Shown here: in pieces, positions 52,577-60,470 of the stretch
Numbering within the stretch: the first letter of the stretch is position 1
How the letters are laid out: the number at the start of each line of letters is the position of its first letter
Position numbers and translations under genes: made by a program
Notes under the pieces: generated by a model
What the model was told of the DNA's origin: nothing
What the model saw: only the letters and a program-made list of their open reading frames with translations
Databases searched by the model: none
Origin: Pseudorhodoplanes sp049324435
GTDB taxonomy: Bacteria; Pseudomonadota; Alphaproteobacteria; Rhizobiales; Xanthobacteraceae
Assembly (NCBI GenBank): GCA_049324435.1
Contig: JBMOOQ010000048.1
Span: 62,001-126,000 of the forward strand
Direction: 5' to 3'
Length of the DNA stretch: 64,000 bases

Positions 52577-52683
52577 AGCCAAGCTCCGCTGTTGAATGAA
52601 ATGGCGTGCCGCGAACACGCTATTCCGGTTTGAAGCGCCCGCGGCGATAGTCATCGCGGCGCCCGTGAAGACGTCAGCGATCA

Positions 52684-52708
52684 AACGCCGCAGGTTCCAG
52701 TCGGTTCC
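52684..52708 (-). promoter_or_regulatory. EcfG promoter of the DUF3309 gene (exact consensus)
   Basis: On the minus strand GGAAC (52708-52704), 16-nt spacer, CGTT (52687-52684). It would give a leader of about 100 nt before ATG 52576. Confidence 0.8.
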
Positions 52709-52741
52709 GGCATCGACGCGATGCTTTGCCCCGGTGCATAT

Positions 52742-52767
52742 GGAACCCGCTCAACCCGGGACACGTT
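52742..52767 (+). promoter_or_regulatory. EcfG promoter of the MDR dehydrogenase gene
   Basis: GGAAC (52742-52746), 17-nt spacer, CGTT (52764-52767), 91 bp before ATG 52858. It is back to back with the DUF3309 promoter, 34 bp away. Confidence 0.72.
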
Positions 52768-52857
52768 CATTCCGATACGCTGCACCTGCGATCTGAAGGG
52801 ACGAGCCTTGCTCCGCTGCGATAAAATCGCTCCGAACTCTGACCGGTGTCCTTCGTG

Positions 52858-53907
52858 ATGCGCGCTATCACCATTCTTCCCGGTGTTGCCGGTTCGCTCC
52901 GGCTCGATGACATTGCGGAGCCGCCGCTGTCCGACGGCAGCATTCTTGTCCGCACCCGGGCTCTCGGCATCTGCGGCACCGATCATGAAATTCTCAATGG
53001 TTTATACGGCTCCGCTCCCGCGGGCGCAGAGCGGCTGGTGCTGGGCCATGAATCGCTTGGCATCGTTCAGGAAGCGCCGGACGGGTGCGGCTTTGCCGCC
53101 GGCCAACCGGTCGTCGGCATTGTCCGCCGCCCGGATCCACTGCCGTGTCCGTCCTGCGCGGCGGGCGAATGGGACATGTGCCGCAACGGCGGCTATACCG
53201 AACGCGGCATTAAGGAGCGGCACGGTTTTGGCTCCGAGCGTTTCCGGATCGAGCCCGGCTTCGCGGTGGCCGTCGATCCCGCTTTGGGGCTTGCCGGTGT
53301 ATTGATGGAGCCAGCCAGCATCGTTGCCAAGGCGTGGGATCATGTCGAACGTATAGGGCGGCGGTCACAGGCCTGGTCACCCGGCAATCTGCTCGTCACC
53401 GGTGCCGGCCCGATCGGTCTGCTGGCCGCGTTGATGGGACGGCAGCGCGGACTCGAGTTGCACGTTCTCGATCGTCACAAAGAGGGACCGAAACCCGCGC
53501 TGATCCGCGACCTCGGCGGGACGCATCATGTGGAGGCGCGGTCCCTGTGCGATCTGCGGTTCGACATCGTTATGGAGTGCACCGCGGCACCTGCGCTGAT
53601 TGTCGAAGCGATGGCGCGCTGCGCGCCATCCGGAATTGTCTGCCTTCTCGGCGTATCGGCCACCGGGCTGAAATCCGAATTCGATATCGGTGGCTTCAAC
53701 CGCAAGCTCGTGCTCGGCAATGAGGTCGTATTCGGCGCGGTGAATGCCAATCGGTCACACTACCGGCAGGCGGGAGAAGCCCTCGCGCGCGCCGATCGCA
53801 CATGGCTCGACCGCTTGATTACACGCCGCGTTCCGCTGTCGCGCTGGCGCGACGCCTTTACGCCGACACCTGACGATATTAAAGTTGTTCTGGAATTTTC
53901 AGAATAG
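52858..53907 (+). CDS. zinc-type MDR dehydrogenase, glucose 1-dehydrogenase-like
   Basis: Medium-chain dehydrogenase, 349 aa. The catalytic zinc Cys and following residues are in GICGTDHEI; the structural zinc loop has spaced Cys in PCPSCAAGEWDMCRNGGY; NAD(P)-binding is at LVTGAGPIGLLAALMG. The sequence GHESLG and C-terminal part (GNEVVFGAVNANRSHY) fit the glucose-dehydrogenase branch. The substrate is not certain. An EcfG promoter upstream suggests stress induction. A GTG at 52846 could be an earlier start. Confidence 0.85.
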   Translation: MRAITILPGVAGSLRLDDIAEPPLSDGSILVRTRALGICGTDHEILNGLYGSAPAGAERLVLGHESLGIVQEAPDGCGFAAGQPVVGIVRRPDPLPCPSCAAGEWDMCRNGGYTERGIKERHGFGSERFRIEPGFAVAVDPALGLAGVLMEPASIVAKAWDHVERIGRRSQAWSPGNLLVTGAGPIGLLAALMGRQRGLELHVLDRHKEGPKPALIRDLGGTHHVEARSLCDLRFDIVMECTAAPALIVEAMARCAPSGIVCLLGVSATGLKSEFDIGGFNRKLVLGNEVVFGAVNANRSHYRQAGEALARADRTWLDRLITRRVPLSRWRDAFTPTPDDIKVVLEFSE

Positions 53908-53945
53908 CCGAGTTGCTTGTGTATGCTCCGCGTCCGCGAACGCCG

Positions 53946-54095
53946 CTAGACGAAGCCGAGCCAGAGCAGACCAAGCGCCACGCCGACCATGGCCACACTC
54001 ACGACCAGAACGACCCGCACCGGACGATCGAGGTAGCCCTGACGTGCTTCGACCGGGGTCAGTTCTTCCCTTTCTTGCTTGCGTCGCCAGATCAT
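53946..54095 (-). CDS. small single-pass membrane protein
   Basis: 49 aa: a charged N-terminus MIWRRKQEREELTPVEARQG followed by one membrane helix (VVLVVSVAMVGVALGLLWLG). The VEARQG segment recurs in small membrane proteins of Rhizobiales, which are of unknown function. ATG 54095 is preferred because the exact EcfG promoter (54142-54166) lies within the longer open frame. Confidence 0.62.
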   Translation of the reverse strand: MIWRRKQEREELTPVEARQGYLDRPVRVVLVVSVAMVGVALGLLWLGFV

Positions 54096-54141
54096 CGATA
54101 CCGAGCTCCTTGCAATCGCCTGCGCGGCAGGCACAATTGGC

Positions 54142-54166
54142 AACGCTTCGCCTGCCCCCCGGTTCC
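54142..54166 (-). promoter_or_regulatory. EcfG promoter of the small membrane protein (exact consensus)
   Basis: On the minus strand GGAAC (54166-54162), 16-nt spacer, CGTT (54145-54142), ending 47 bp before ATG 54095. Confidence 0.8.
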
Positions 54167-54247
54167 TGACCGATGCCGCCACATTGACGCCCGAAACTGC
54201 TATGGTCCTCTGCGCAATTGGGGCCAGCAGGAGCTAGAGGAGATTGC

Positions 54248-54808
54248 ATGACTTCGTCCCTGATCGTTCTCATCGTCATTGTTGCGCTCGTCTTCTGGGG
54301 CATCTCGATTTACAACGGGCTGGTCGCGATGCGTCAGCGCGTCAATCAGGCCTTTGCCGATGTCGATGTGCAGCTCAAGCAGCGCCACGACCTCATTCCC
54401 AATCTCGTCGAAACCGTGAAGGGCTACGCGACGCACGAACGCGAGACGCTCGACGCCGTCATCAAGGCACGCAACGCGGCGATTGCTGCGCAGGGGCCGG
54501 CCGCCCAGGGCGCTGCGGAGAATGTGCTGAGCGGCGCGCTGCGCCAGCTCTTCGCGCTCGCCGAGGCTTATCCGGACCTAAAGGCCAACACCAATTTCCA
54601 GCAGCTTCAGACCGATTTGGCCGATATCGAGAACAAGATCGCCGCGGCCCGCCGCTTCTTCAACAATGCGGTGCAGGAATACAATACCGGGATCGAAAGC
54701 TTTCCGGCTGTGCTGGTCGCCGGATCGCTCGGCTTCCACAAGCGCGAATTCTTCGATCTTGGCGAGAGCCGGCCGCAACTCGAACAGGCTCCGCAGGTCA
54801 AGTTCTGA
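54248..54808 (+). CDS. LemA family protein
   Basis: 186 aa. An N-terminal membrane helix (LIVLIVIVALVFWGISIYNGL) is followed by the long helical LemA domain with the conserved QRVNQAFADVDVQLKQRHDLIPNLVETVKGY and ending AARRFFNNAVQEYN. Function is not settled; LemA is often found with a membrane protease, as here. GAGGAG precedes ATG 54248. The M48 protease follows 57 bp later. Confidence 0.95.
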   Translation: MTSSLIVLIVIVALVFWGISIYNGLVAMRQRVNQAFADVDVQLKQRHDLIPNLVETVKGYATHERETLDAVIKARNAAIAAQGPAAQGAAENVLSGALRQLFALAEAYPDLKANTNFQQLQTDLADIENKIAAARRFFNNAVQEYNTGIESFPAVLVAGSLGFHKREFFDLGESRPQLEQAPQVKF

Positions 54809-54865
54809 GCGCGGTGTCGTGGCACCATGCGGCGGCTTAATGCCGCCGCGGCGGGGCATTGAATC

Positions 54866-55993
54866 ATGGCGGCCTACGGCCTCTACACGCATATCCGGAG
54901 CAATCGCCGCCGCTCGATCGCATTGCTGGTCGGGCTGTTCTTCCTCGTCTTTCTGATGACTTTCGCCGGCGCCCTGATCGCGGAGGCGTTTATCGACGGC
55001 CGTGCTTCATTCGATGAGGTTGTTGCGCGCGCCTGGCGCGATTTGCTTCAGTCGGCGCCGTTTGTCGCGATCGGCACGGCTGTCTGGATTTTGATCGCGT
55101 ACCGTTTCCATCAAAACATGATCGACGCGCTGACCGGCGGACACGAGGTCACGCGGCGTGAGCAGCCGCGGCTTTACAATCTTCTGGAAAATCTCTGCAT
55201 CTCGCGCGGCATTCCCATGCCAAAGCTGAAGATTATCGACAGTCCGGCGCTGAACGCCTTCGCCAGCGGTCTCAACCAGAAGCAATATTCTATCTCGGTA
55301 ACAAGCGGTCTCGTTGAGCGGCTGAACGATGCCGAGCTCGAAGCCGTGCTGGCACACGAATTGACCCATATCCGCAATGGCGACGTGCGCATGATGGTGA
55401 TTGCCGTCATCATCGCCGGCGTGATTTCGTTCGCCGCCGAGATTTTCTTTCGGATCATGTTTCGCGGCGGCATGCGGATGGGCGGCGGCAGCTCGTCGGG
55501 CAGCAGCGACCGCAAGGGCGGCGCGGGCGCAGCGATCCTGCTTGCGGTGGTGCTGATCGCGGTTGCCTGGTTTCTGTCACTCGTGATCCGGTTCGCGCTG
55601 TCGCGCTCGCGCGAATTCCTCGCCGATGCCGGTGCCGTCGAACTGACGAAAAATCCCGACGCCATGATCATGGCGCTGCGCAAGATCGAGAATCGCGGCG
55701 AACTTCCGGGGGTCACATCGGCGGTGATGGAGATGTGCGTCGACAACCCGCGCTCGGGTTTTGAGGACATGTTCGCGACCCATCCTTCGATCGATAGCCG
55801 CGTCGATGCGCTGGTGCGCATGGCGGGCGGCCGCGATCCCGGACCGATCGCGGCTTTGCCCGAGCCTGCGGACAGCGGGCAGGCCGCGGAGGACAATTCG
55901 CGCGGCTCGACAGAGGGGGCAGAGGGTCCGTGGAGCGATCCGCAGCCAACGTCAAATGCCGGGGCCGGGCCGTGGAGCCCGCCGCGCGGATAA
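54866..55993 (+). CDS. M48 family zinc metalloprotease, HtpX-like
   Basis: Membrane-bound protease, 375 aa. Two N-terminal membrane segments (about residues 14-36 and 60-75), the zinc motif HELTH at residues 164-168, further membrane segments at about 175-195 and 215-240, and the third ligand region SREFLADAGAV. The C-terminal tail is Gly/Pro-rich. It would degrade damaged membrane proteins. It is paired with lemA, a common operon. Confidence 0.92.
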   Translation: MAAYGLYTHIRSNRRRSIALLVGLFFLVFLMTFAGALIAEAFIDGRASFDEVVARAWRDLLQSAPFVAIGTAVWILIAYRFHQNMIDALTGGHEVTRREQPRLYNLLENLCISRGIPMPKLKIIDSPALNAFASGLNQKQYSISVTSGLVERLNDAELEAVLAHELTHIRNGDVRMMVIAVIIAGVISFAAEIFFRIMFRGGMRMGGGSSSGSSDRKGGAGAAILLAVVLIAVAWFLSLVIRFALSRSREFLADAGAVELTKNPDAMIMALRKIENRGELPGVTSAVMEMCVDNPRSGFEDMFATHPSIDSRVDALVRMAGGRDPGPIAALPEPADSGQAAEDNSRGSTEGAEGPWSDPQPTSNAGAGPWSPPRG

Positions 55994-56003
55994 GGCGGTA
56001 TGA

Positions 56004-56207
56004 TCAGAACCGGTATATGCCCGTGTGCGGGTCGCGCCGCAGCGTCGGATGCTGAGCGCGTTCCGCCCGGCTTGCGGCGGGGGCAAGGCGGGCCTCGTCA
56101 AGTTCTTCCTTGACGCGCCCGAATTCGCGCTTGGCGAGCTTTGCAATCGCGAGGCCAGCAACGACACCGGCCGCCCACATCACCAGTCGAGGAACGATCG
56201 GGATCAT
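56004..56207 (-). CDS. small membrane-anchored hypothetical protein
   Basis: 67 aa: one N-terminal helix (RLVMWAAGVVAGLAIA), then a charged amphipathic helix (KREFGRVKEELDEARL) and a basic end with DPHTGIYRF. No known domain. The final TLRRDPHTGIYRF looks conserved enough to be a real product. It lies convergent with the M48 gene and just upstream of an S49 peptidase gene end, in reverse order on the same strand. Confidence 0.65.
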   Translation of the reverse strand: MIPIVPRLVMWAAGVVAGLAIAKLAKREFGRVKEELDEARLAPAASRAERAQHPTLRRDPHTGIYRF

Positions 56208-56231
56208 TTTGGCCCCCTTTCGAAATTCGCG

Positions 56232-57131
56232 TTACAAGCCGTAACGGGCCCAGATTGCCCGCTGTTCTGCCGCCGATAGAAGATCGGCGGCCAATCCTTC
56301 ACCGTCCGCAAACACCGGACCGAAGCGCAAAGGCGTCGGCGTGCCCATCCCGAGCAACCGGCGTCCGAACCAGCCGCGCTCGGCGATCAGCGGCAGATGC
56401 ACCTTGTCGCCGAACCGTGAGCGCAGGAGCGAACGGACCTCGCCAATGCCATCGACCAGACCGAGCCGATGAGCTTCCTCACCGACCCAGTATTCCCCCG
56501 AAAACAAGGCCGATTCGGGGCTTGTGAGCCTGGCGCCGCGACGCTCCTTCACGAGCTCAATAAAGCCTTCGTGAATGTCCTCCTGGATCGCCTTGATGTG
56601 GGCGACATCGGCCGGGTTCTCGGGAAGGAACGGATCGAGGATCGCCTTGCGGTCGCCTGCGGTGTAGATGCGCCGCTCGACGCCGAGCTTCTCCATCGCC
56701 TTGTTGAAGCCGAAGGTTGCGCCGACCACGCCGATCGAACCGACGATCGAGAACGGATCGCAATAAATCTCGTCACCGGCGCAGGCGATCATGTAGCCGC
56801 CGGACGCGCCCGCATCCTCGATAAACACAATCACCGGAAGCTTCTTCTCTTCGGCCAGTTGCCGTATCCGGCGAAAGATCAGGTGAGACTGAACCGGCGA
56901 GCCGCCCGGCGAATTGATCAGGATCGCGACAGCCTTGGCCCGGCGCATCGCAAAGGCGCGATCAAGCAGTCGCGACACGCCGGCAAGGGTGATGCCCGGC
57001 CGCAGCGGCGACGAAAAGCCGATGACACCAGTGAGTCTGACCACCGGAACCACCGGCGTATCGCGGCGCAGCCGTGCGGGAAGAAGGGATTCAAAAAATT
57101 TGCGGACCTGTTCGCCGGAAATCTCTGCCAT
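56232..57131 (-). CDS. S49 family serine peptidase (SppA/SohB-like)
   Basis: 299 aa, second S49 protease in the window. The family blocks INSPGGSPVQSHLIFRRIR, DAGASGGYMIACAGDEIY and VGSIGVVGATFGFNKAM are present, giving the catalytic Ser in SIVGSIGV; the lysine is probably in the RIYTAGDRKAI stretch. No N-terminal membrane anchor is visible, unlike the 20541 gene. It probably cleaves peptides at the membrane's inner face. Confidence 0.9.
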   Translation of the reverse strand: MAEISGEQVRKFFESLLPARLRRDTPVVPVVRLTGVIGFSSPLRPGITLAGVSRLLDRAFAMRRAKAVAILINSPGGSPVQSHLIFRRIRQLAEEKKLPVIVFIEDAGASGGYMIACAGDEIYCDPFSIVGSIGVVGATFGFNKAMEKLGVERRIYTAGDRKAILDPFLPENPADVAHIKAIQEDIHEGFIELVKERRGARLTSPESALFSGEYWVGEEAHRLGLVDGIGEVRSLLRSRFGDKVHLPLIAERGWFGRRLLGMGTPTPLRFGPVFADGEGLAADLLSAAEQRAIWARYGL

Positions 57132-57272
57132 CGAAATTCCACCTCAACTTCTTTTGAACGGCGGTTTGTGTGCGCGCTTACACAACATTAACGGAAACGC
57201 AGTGTGAATGGGTCCTTGGGAACGGGCCGGCAATTTACGGATTGATCCGGCCATGGTGCGGGACACAAGGCC

Positions 57273-57371
57273 ATGAAAATCTATATGTTGATCCTCCTGC
57301 TCGGTGCGATCGCGACATTTGCTCACATGTCGACACTGTCGCAGTCTCCTAAGTCCGAGCGGTTAGGTTAG
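57273..57371 (+). CDS. possible 32-aa membrane peptide
   Basis: ATG 57273 to TAG 57371 encodes MKIYMLILLLGAIATFAHMS followed by a polar tail TLSQSPKSERLG, a single hydrophobic helix. AAGG lies 5 nt upstream. Its end overlaps the end of the convergent methyltransferase gene by 4 bp. Such a short frame may be chance. Confidence 0.35.
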   Translation: MKIYMLILLLGAIATFAHMSTLSQSPKSERLG

Positions 57372-58135
57372 GCTGCATTTTGCTGCGCTGTCGGCAACGC
57401 GGCGCCGTGGCGCAGGATCGCCTCCGCTTCCGCGCTAGGCCGTGACGCTTCGTCGTTCAAAATCAGGGGGGACAGCGTTCGCGGAGGCGCAGTACCGCCT
57501 TTCACGCCAACCGCAATCACCCGGATCGCGGTACGCTCCGGTGCCGGAACCACCGGCAACATCGAGACCGTGCCAAAGCCGGCTGTCTCCAACGCTTGCC
57601 GCAACTGGGCGAGCCGTTCCGCCCGCCAGATCAGCGTGACCGCGCCCCCGTCGCGCAACGCGGTGCGCGCGTTGTTGATCCAGCGCGGCAAGAGGTCCGG
57701 GCCGGCAGCGTGCGCGAGCCGGCGTCCCGCATCGGCCGATGGCTGAAGACGGCTGTCATTGAAGGGCGGATTCATGAGAATGTGGTCGAACGGTCCCGCA
57801 CGAAGCGGCGTTGTGACGTCCTGAACCACGGCGCGGGCGCTGTTGGAAAAGCTGTTGCGGTGGATATTTTGCTGCGCCAGCGCGCAGAGGGCGGGGTCGA
57901 TTTCAAACAGCGTGACGTCGATGCCAGGCACCCTTGCGAGCAGCGCAAGGCTCGCCGCTCCGACCCCCGCGCCGAATTCGGCGACGCGATCCCCGGTTCG
58001 CGCAGGGACGGCTGCCGCGAGCAGGATGGCATCGTGACCGAAGCGGTGGCCGCGTTTGGGCTGCAAAAGGCGCAGACGGCCATTCAGGATGCCGTCATCG
58101 GTGGTTTCGGCGGCGGGCGCATTGGGCGTGGTCAT
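57368..58135 (-). CDS. tRNA1(Val) A37 N6-methyltransferase-like (TrmN6 family)
   Basis: SAM-dependent methyltransferase, 255 aa. Motif I is VAEFGAGVGAASLALLA, and motif IV, the adenine-binding NPPFND, occurs in ILMNPPFNDSR. The opening RLRLLQPKRGHRFGHDAILLAAA is typical of the TrmN6/YfiC group that methylates A37 of tRNA1-Val; other targets are possible. Its ATG overlaps the DUF2007 gene stop by 4 bp. Confidence 0.88.
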   Translation of the reverse strand: MTTPNAPAAETTDDGILNGRLRLLQPKRGHRFGHDAILLAAAVPARTGDRVAEFGAGVGAASLALLARVPGIDVTLFEIDPALCALAQQNIHRNSFSNSARAVVQDVTTPLRAGPFDHILMNPPFNDSRLQPSADAGRRLAHAAGPDLLPRWINNARTALRDGGAVTLIWRAERLAQLRQALETAGFGTVSMLPVVPAPERTAIRVIAVGVKGGTAPPRTLSPLILNDEASRPSAEAEAILRHGAALPTAQQNAA

Positions 58136-58362
58136 GATTTTTGCGGACGCAACTCCTGACCCAGACCGGCGTCGGTGAGGAGCTGGCGCGCCTCGTGTTC
58201 GGAGGCGTCGTCGACCAGAATCCTGCGCGGCAGCATGCCGATCGATCCCTCCAGCACACTCATGTTCTGGTCGAGGACGAGATAGGGGATATGGGCGCCG
58301 GCGAAAAGCGCCTCGATGGCACTGATCAGCACCGGGTCGTTGGTACGAACGATTTCACGCAA
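58132..58362 (-). CDS. DUF2007 domain protein
   Basis: 76 aa, a putative signal-transducing small domain of the DUF2007 family: REIVRTNDPVLISAIEALFAGAHIPYLVLD at the start and RRILVDDASEHEARQLL near the end. TTG 58362 gives the usual length with AGGA upstream; the frame is open to 58497 without homology. It is coupled to the methyltransferase by a 4-bp overlap and is divergent from the polyprenyl synthase gene. Confidence 0.83.
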   Translation of the reverse strand: MREIVRTNDPVLISAIEALFAGAHIPYLVLDQNMSVLEGSIGMLPRRILVDDASEHEARQLLTDAGLGQELRPQKS

Positions 58363-58541
58363 AGGTTCGATCCTGCCGATCCTGAACCGGTTGCCGCGGG
58401 TCGTCCACGCAATCCGGGGCCGCAAACGCGATTGCCCTGCTTCCGCATTGGCCGGAAATAGAGTATCGCGGCAAAGCAGCGCACTTGCCTGCCTCATATA
58501 GCGTTTCTATTCTGGTTTTGTCTGGTCCGGGAGTGCCTCGT

Positions 58542-59552
58542 TTGGCTGTCGTTATCCCCTTTGAATCGCAGCCACAGGCTTCGATCAACCGGCTCGTCGA
58601 GCTGGTCGCCCCGGATATGGAGCGCGTGAACGCGGCGATCCTGGCGCGGACCGGCTCACAGGTCACCATGATACCAGAGGTTGCAAACCACCTGATCAAT
58701 TCGGGCGGCAAGCGGTTGCGTCCGATGCTCACACTCGCAATGGCGCAGCTCTCAGGGTATGACGGCGACGGCCATATCAAGCTCGCGGCGGCGGTCGAAT
58801 TCATGCACACCGCGACGCTGCTGCATGACGACGTCGTCGACGAGAGCGAGATGCGGCGCGGCAAGCTCGCGGCCCGCATGCTCTGGGGTAACGAAGCGAG
58901 CGTGCTGGTCGGCGATTTCCTGCTTGGCCAGGCGTTCCGGATGATGGTGGACGTCGGCAATCTGCGCGCACTCGATATCCTGTCTCAGGCCGCCACCGTG
59001 ATTGCCGAGGGCGAGGTGATGCAACTCGCCGCCGCCAAGAACACTGCGACCACCGAGGACGAATATCTCGCAGTCATCCGCGGCAAGACCGCGGAATTGT
59101 TCGCGGCGGCCTGCGAGGTCGGGCCGGTGCTGGCCGGCCGCGCCAAGGCCGATCTCGCCGCCTGCCGGTCCTACGGAATGAATCTCGGCATCGCCTTTCA
59201 ACTGGTGGACGATGCCCTCGATTACGGTGGCAAGTCCGCCAAGCTCGGCAAGAATGTCGGCGACGACTTCCGTGAAGGCAAGATCACGCTGCCGGTGGTG
59301 CTGTCGTTCCGCCGCGGCACTGCCGAGGAGCGTTCGTTCTGGACCCGGTGTCTGGAGCAGGGAGCTGCGACCGACGCCGATCTCGATCGGGCGATCACCC
59401 TAATGGGCAAGCATCGCGCGCTGGAGGACACGATCGGACGCGCGCAGCATTATGGTGCTATGGCGATCGATGCGCTGGCGCTGTTTCCGCCATCACCGAT
59501 GAAAGCGGCGCTGGAGGAGGCCGTCGCCTTTTGCCTCGCGCGGGCCTATTGA
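58542..59552 (+). CDS. polyprenyl (octaprenyl-type) diphosphate synthase
   Basis: Trans-prenyltransferase making the ubiquinone side chain, 336 aa. First Asp-rich motif LLHDDVVDE, second QLVDDALDY; the IPP-binding GGKRLRPML is near residue 58. The product length (C40-C50) cannot be set by eye, though ubiquinone genes elsewhere in the window make decaprenyl or octaprenyl likely. TTG 58542 is chosen because GGGAG lies 8 nt upstream; GTG 58533 is an alternative. Confidence 0.92.
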   Translation: MAVVIPFESQPQASINRLVELVAPDMERVNAAILARTGSQVTMIPEVANHLINSGGKRLRPMLTLAMAQLSGYDGDGHIKLAAAVEFMHTATLLHDDVVDESEMRRGKLAARMLWGNEASVLVGDFLLGQAFRMMVDVGNLRALDILSQAATVIAEGEVMQLAAAKNTATTEDEYLAVIRGKTAELFAAACEVGPVLAGRAKADLAACRSYGMNLGIAFQLVDDALDYGGKSAKLGKNVGDDFREGKITLPVVLSFRRGTAEERSFWTRCLEQGAATDADLDRAITLMGKHRALEDTIGRAQHYGAMAIDALALFPPSPMKAALEEAVAFCLARAY

Positions 59553-60469
59553 CCGACTTTGCGTTCGATCGCTCCCAATTCGGTCGCCTGCACCCACCAG
59601 TCCGGCTGGGCCTGAGCAAGCTGCGCTGCGGCCTGCTTTGCCTCTTCCATAGAAGCGAACAATCCGAAACACGTCCCGCCCGAGCCGCTCATGCGCGCAA
59701 GCCGGCATGTCGCGATTTGGCGCAGCGCGGCCAGTGTTTCGCCGACCGCAGGAAACAGCGACAGCGCTGGGGCCTCTAGGTCGTTCGCGGAGGCCGCCAG
59801 CGCGTCAAGCAAATCCTCAACATTCGGCCGTCCGGCCTCGGCGCAGCGTGACGCGGGATCGTCCCCCGCCGCCGGAACTGTACCCGCTCTTGCAGCAGCC
59901 AGCGCGCCGAAGACGTTCGCCGTCGGCACCGGGACGCCGGGATTGACCAGCACGGCGGGCAGGGCGGGCAGCCGCAGCGGCGGCGACAGCACGTCGCCAA
60001 TCCCGCGCATGATCCTTGGGCGAGGATCGAGACAGACCGGAACATCGGCGCCGCTCGCGCGCGCGGCACCCATCACGCGGCGATCCTCCACCGGAAGATC
60101 GTTGAGCCCTGCGAGCAGGCGCAGTGCCGCCGCAGCGTCGGACGAGCCACCGCCTAGTCCGGCGGCAACCGGAATCCGCTTTGTCAGGTGAAATTGCCCG
60201 GTGCGAAGACCTGCGATTTGCGCCTGCAGGGCGCGCGTCGCCTTGAGAACGAGATTGTCGCCGGCCGGTCCGGCGTTAATCGCAGTCGGCCCGTCGACCT
60301 CAAGACCGAGCGGTGCATCCGGGTCGAGCCGCAACGCATCGCCCGCATCGGCGAACACCACGAGGCTTTCGAGATCGTGATAACCGTCCGGCCGCTTGCG
60401 CAGAATGCGCAGCGTGAGATTGATCTTGGCCGGAGCGAATTCGACTCGCTCCGTCGAGCCTGCCGTCAC
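59546..60469 (-). CDS. ispE: 4-(cytidine 5'-diphospho)-2-C-methyl-D-erythritol kinase
   Basis: GHMP kinase of the MEP isoprenoid route, 307 aa. It starts with AFAKINLTL-type APAKINLTLRILRKRPDGYH and has the ATP loop PVAAGLGGGSSDAAAALRLL, then MSGSGGTCFGLF near the end. GTG 60469 lies 1 nt after the stop of the TPR gene, so translation is likely coupled. It converges on the polyprenyl synthase gene with a 7-bp overlap; both act in isoprenoid synthesis. Confidence 0.93.
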   Translation of the reverse strand: MTAGSTERVEFAPAKINLTLRILRKRPDGYHDLESLVVFADAGDALRLDPDAPLGLEVDGPTAINAGPAGDNLVLKATRALQAQIAGLRTGQFHLTKRIPVAAGLGGGSSDAAAALRLLAGLNDLPVEDRRVMGAARASGADVPVCLDPRPRIMRGIGDVLSPPLRLPALPAVLVNPGVPVPTANVFGALAAARAGTVPAAGDDPASRCAEAGRPNVEDLLDALAASANDLEAPALSLFPAVGETLAALRQIATCRLARMSGSGGTCFGLFASMEEAKQAAAQLAQAQPDWWVQATELGAIERKVGQ

Positions 60470-60470
60470 G

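Noticed and set aside
56238..56266. AACG-N17-GTTCT (minus-strand EcfG-like) upstream of the small gene at 56004
   Set aside because: One mismatch in the most conserved -35 element and it lies within the S49 gene end; not convincing.
57219..57243. GGAAC-N16-GATT before the 32-aa frame
   Set aside because: The -10 part has two mismatches to CGTT, too weak to list as an EcfG promoter.
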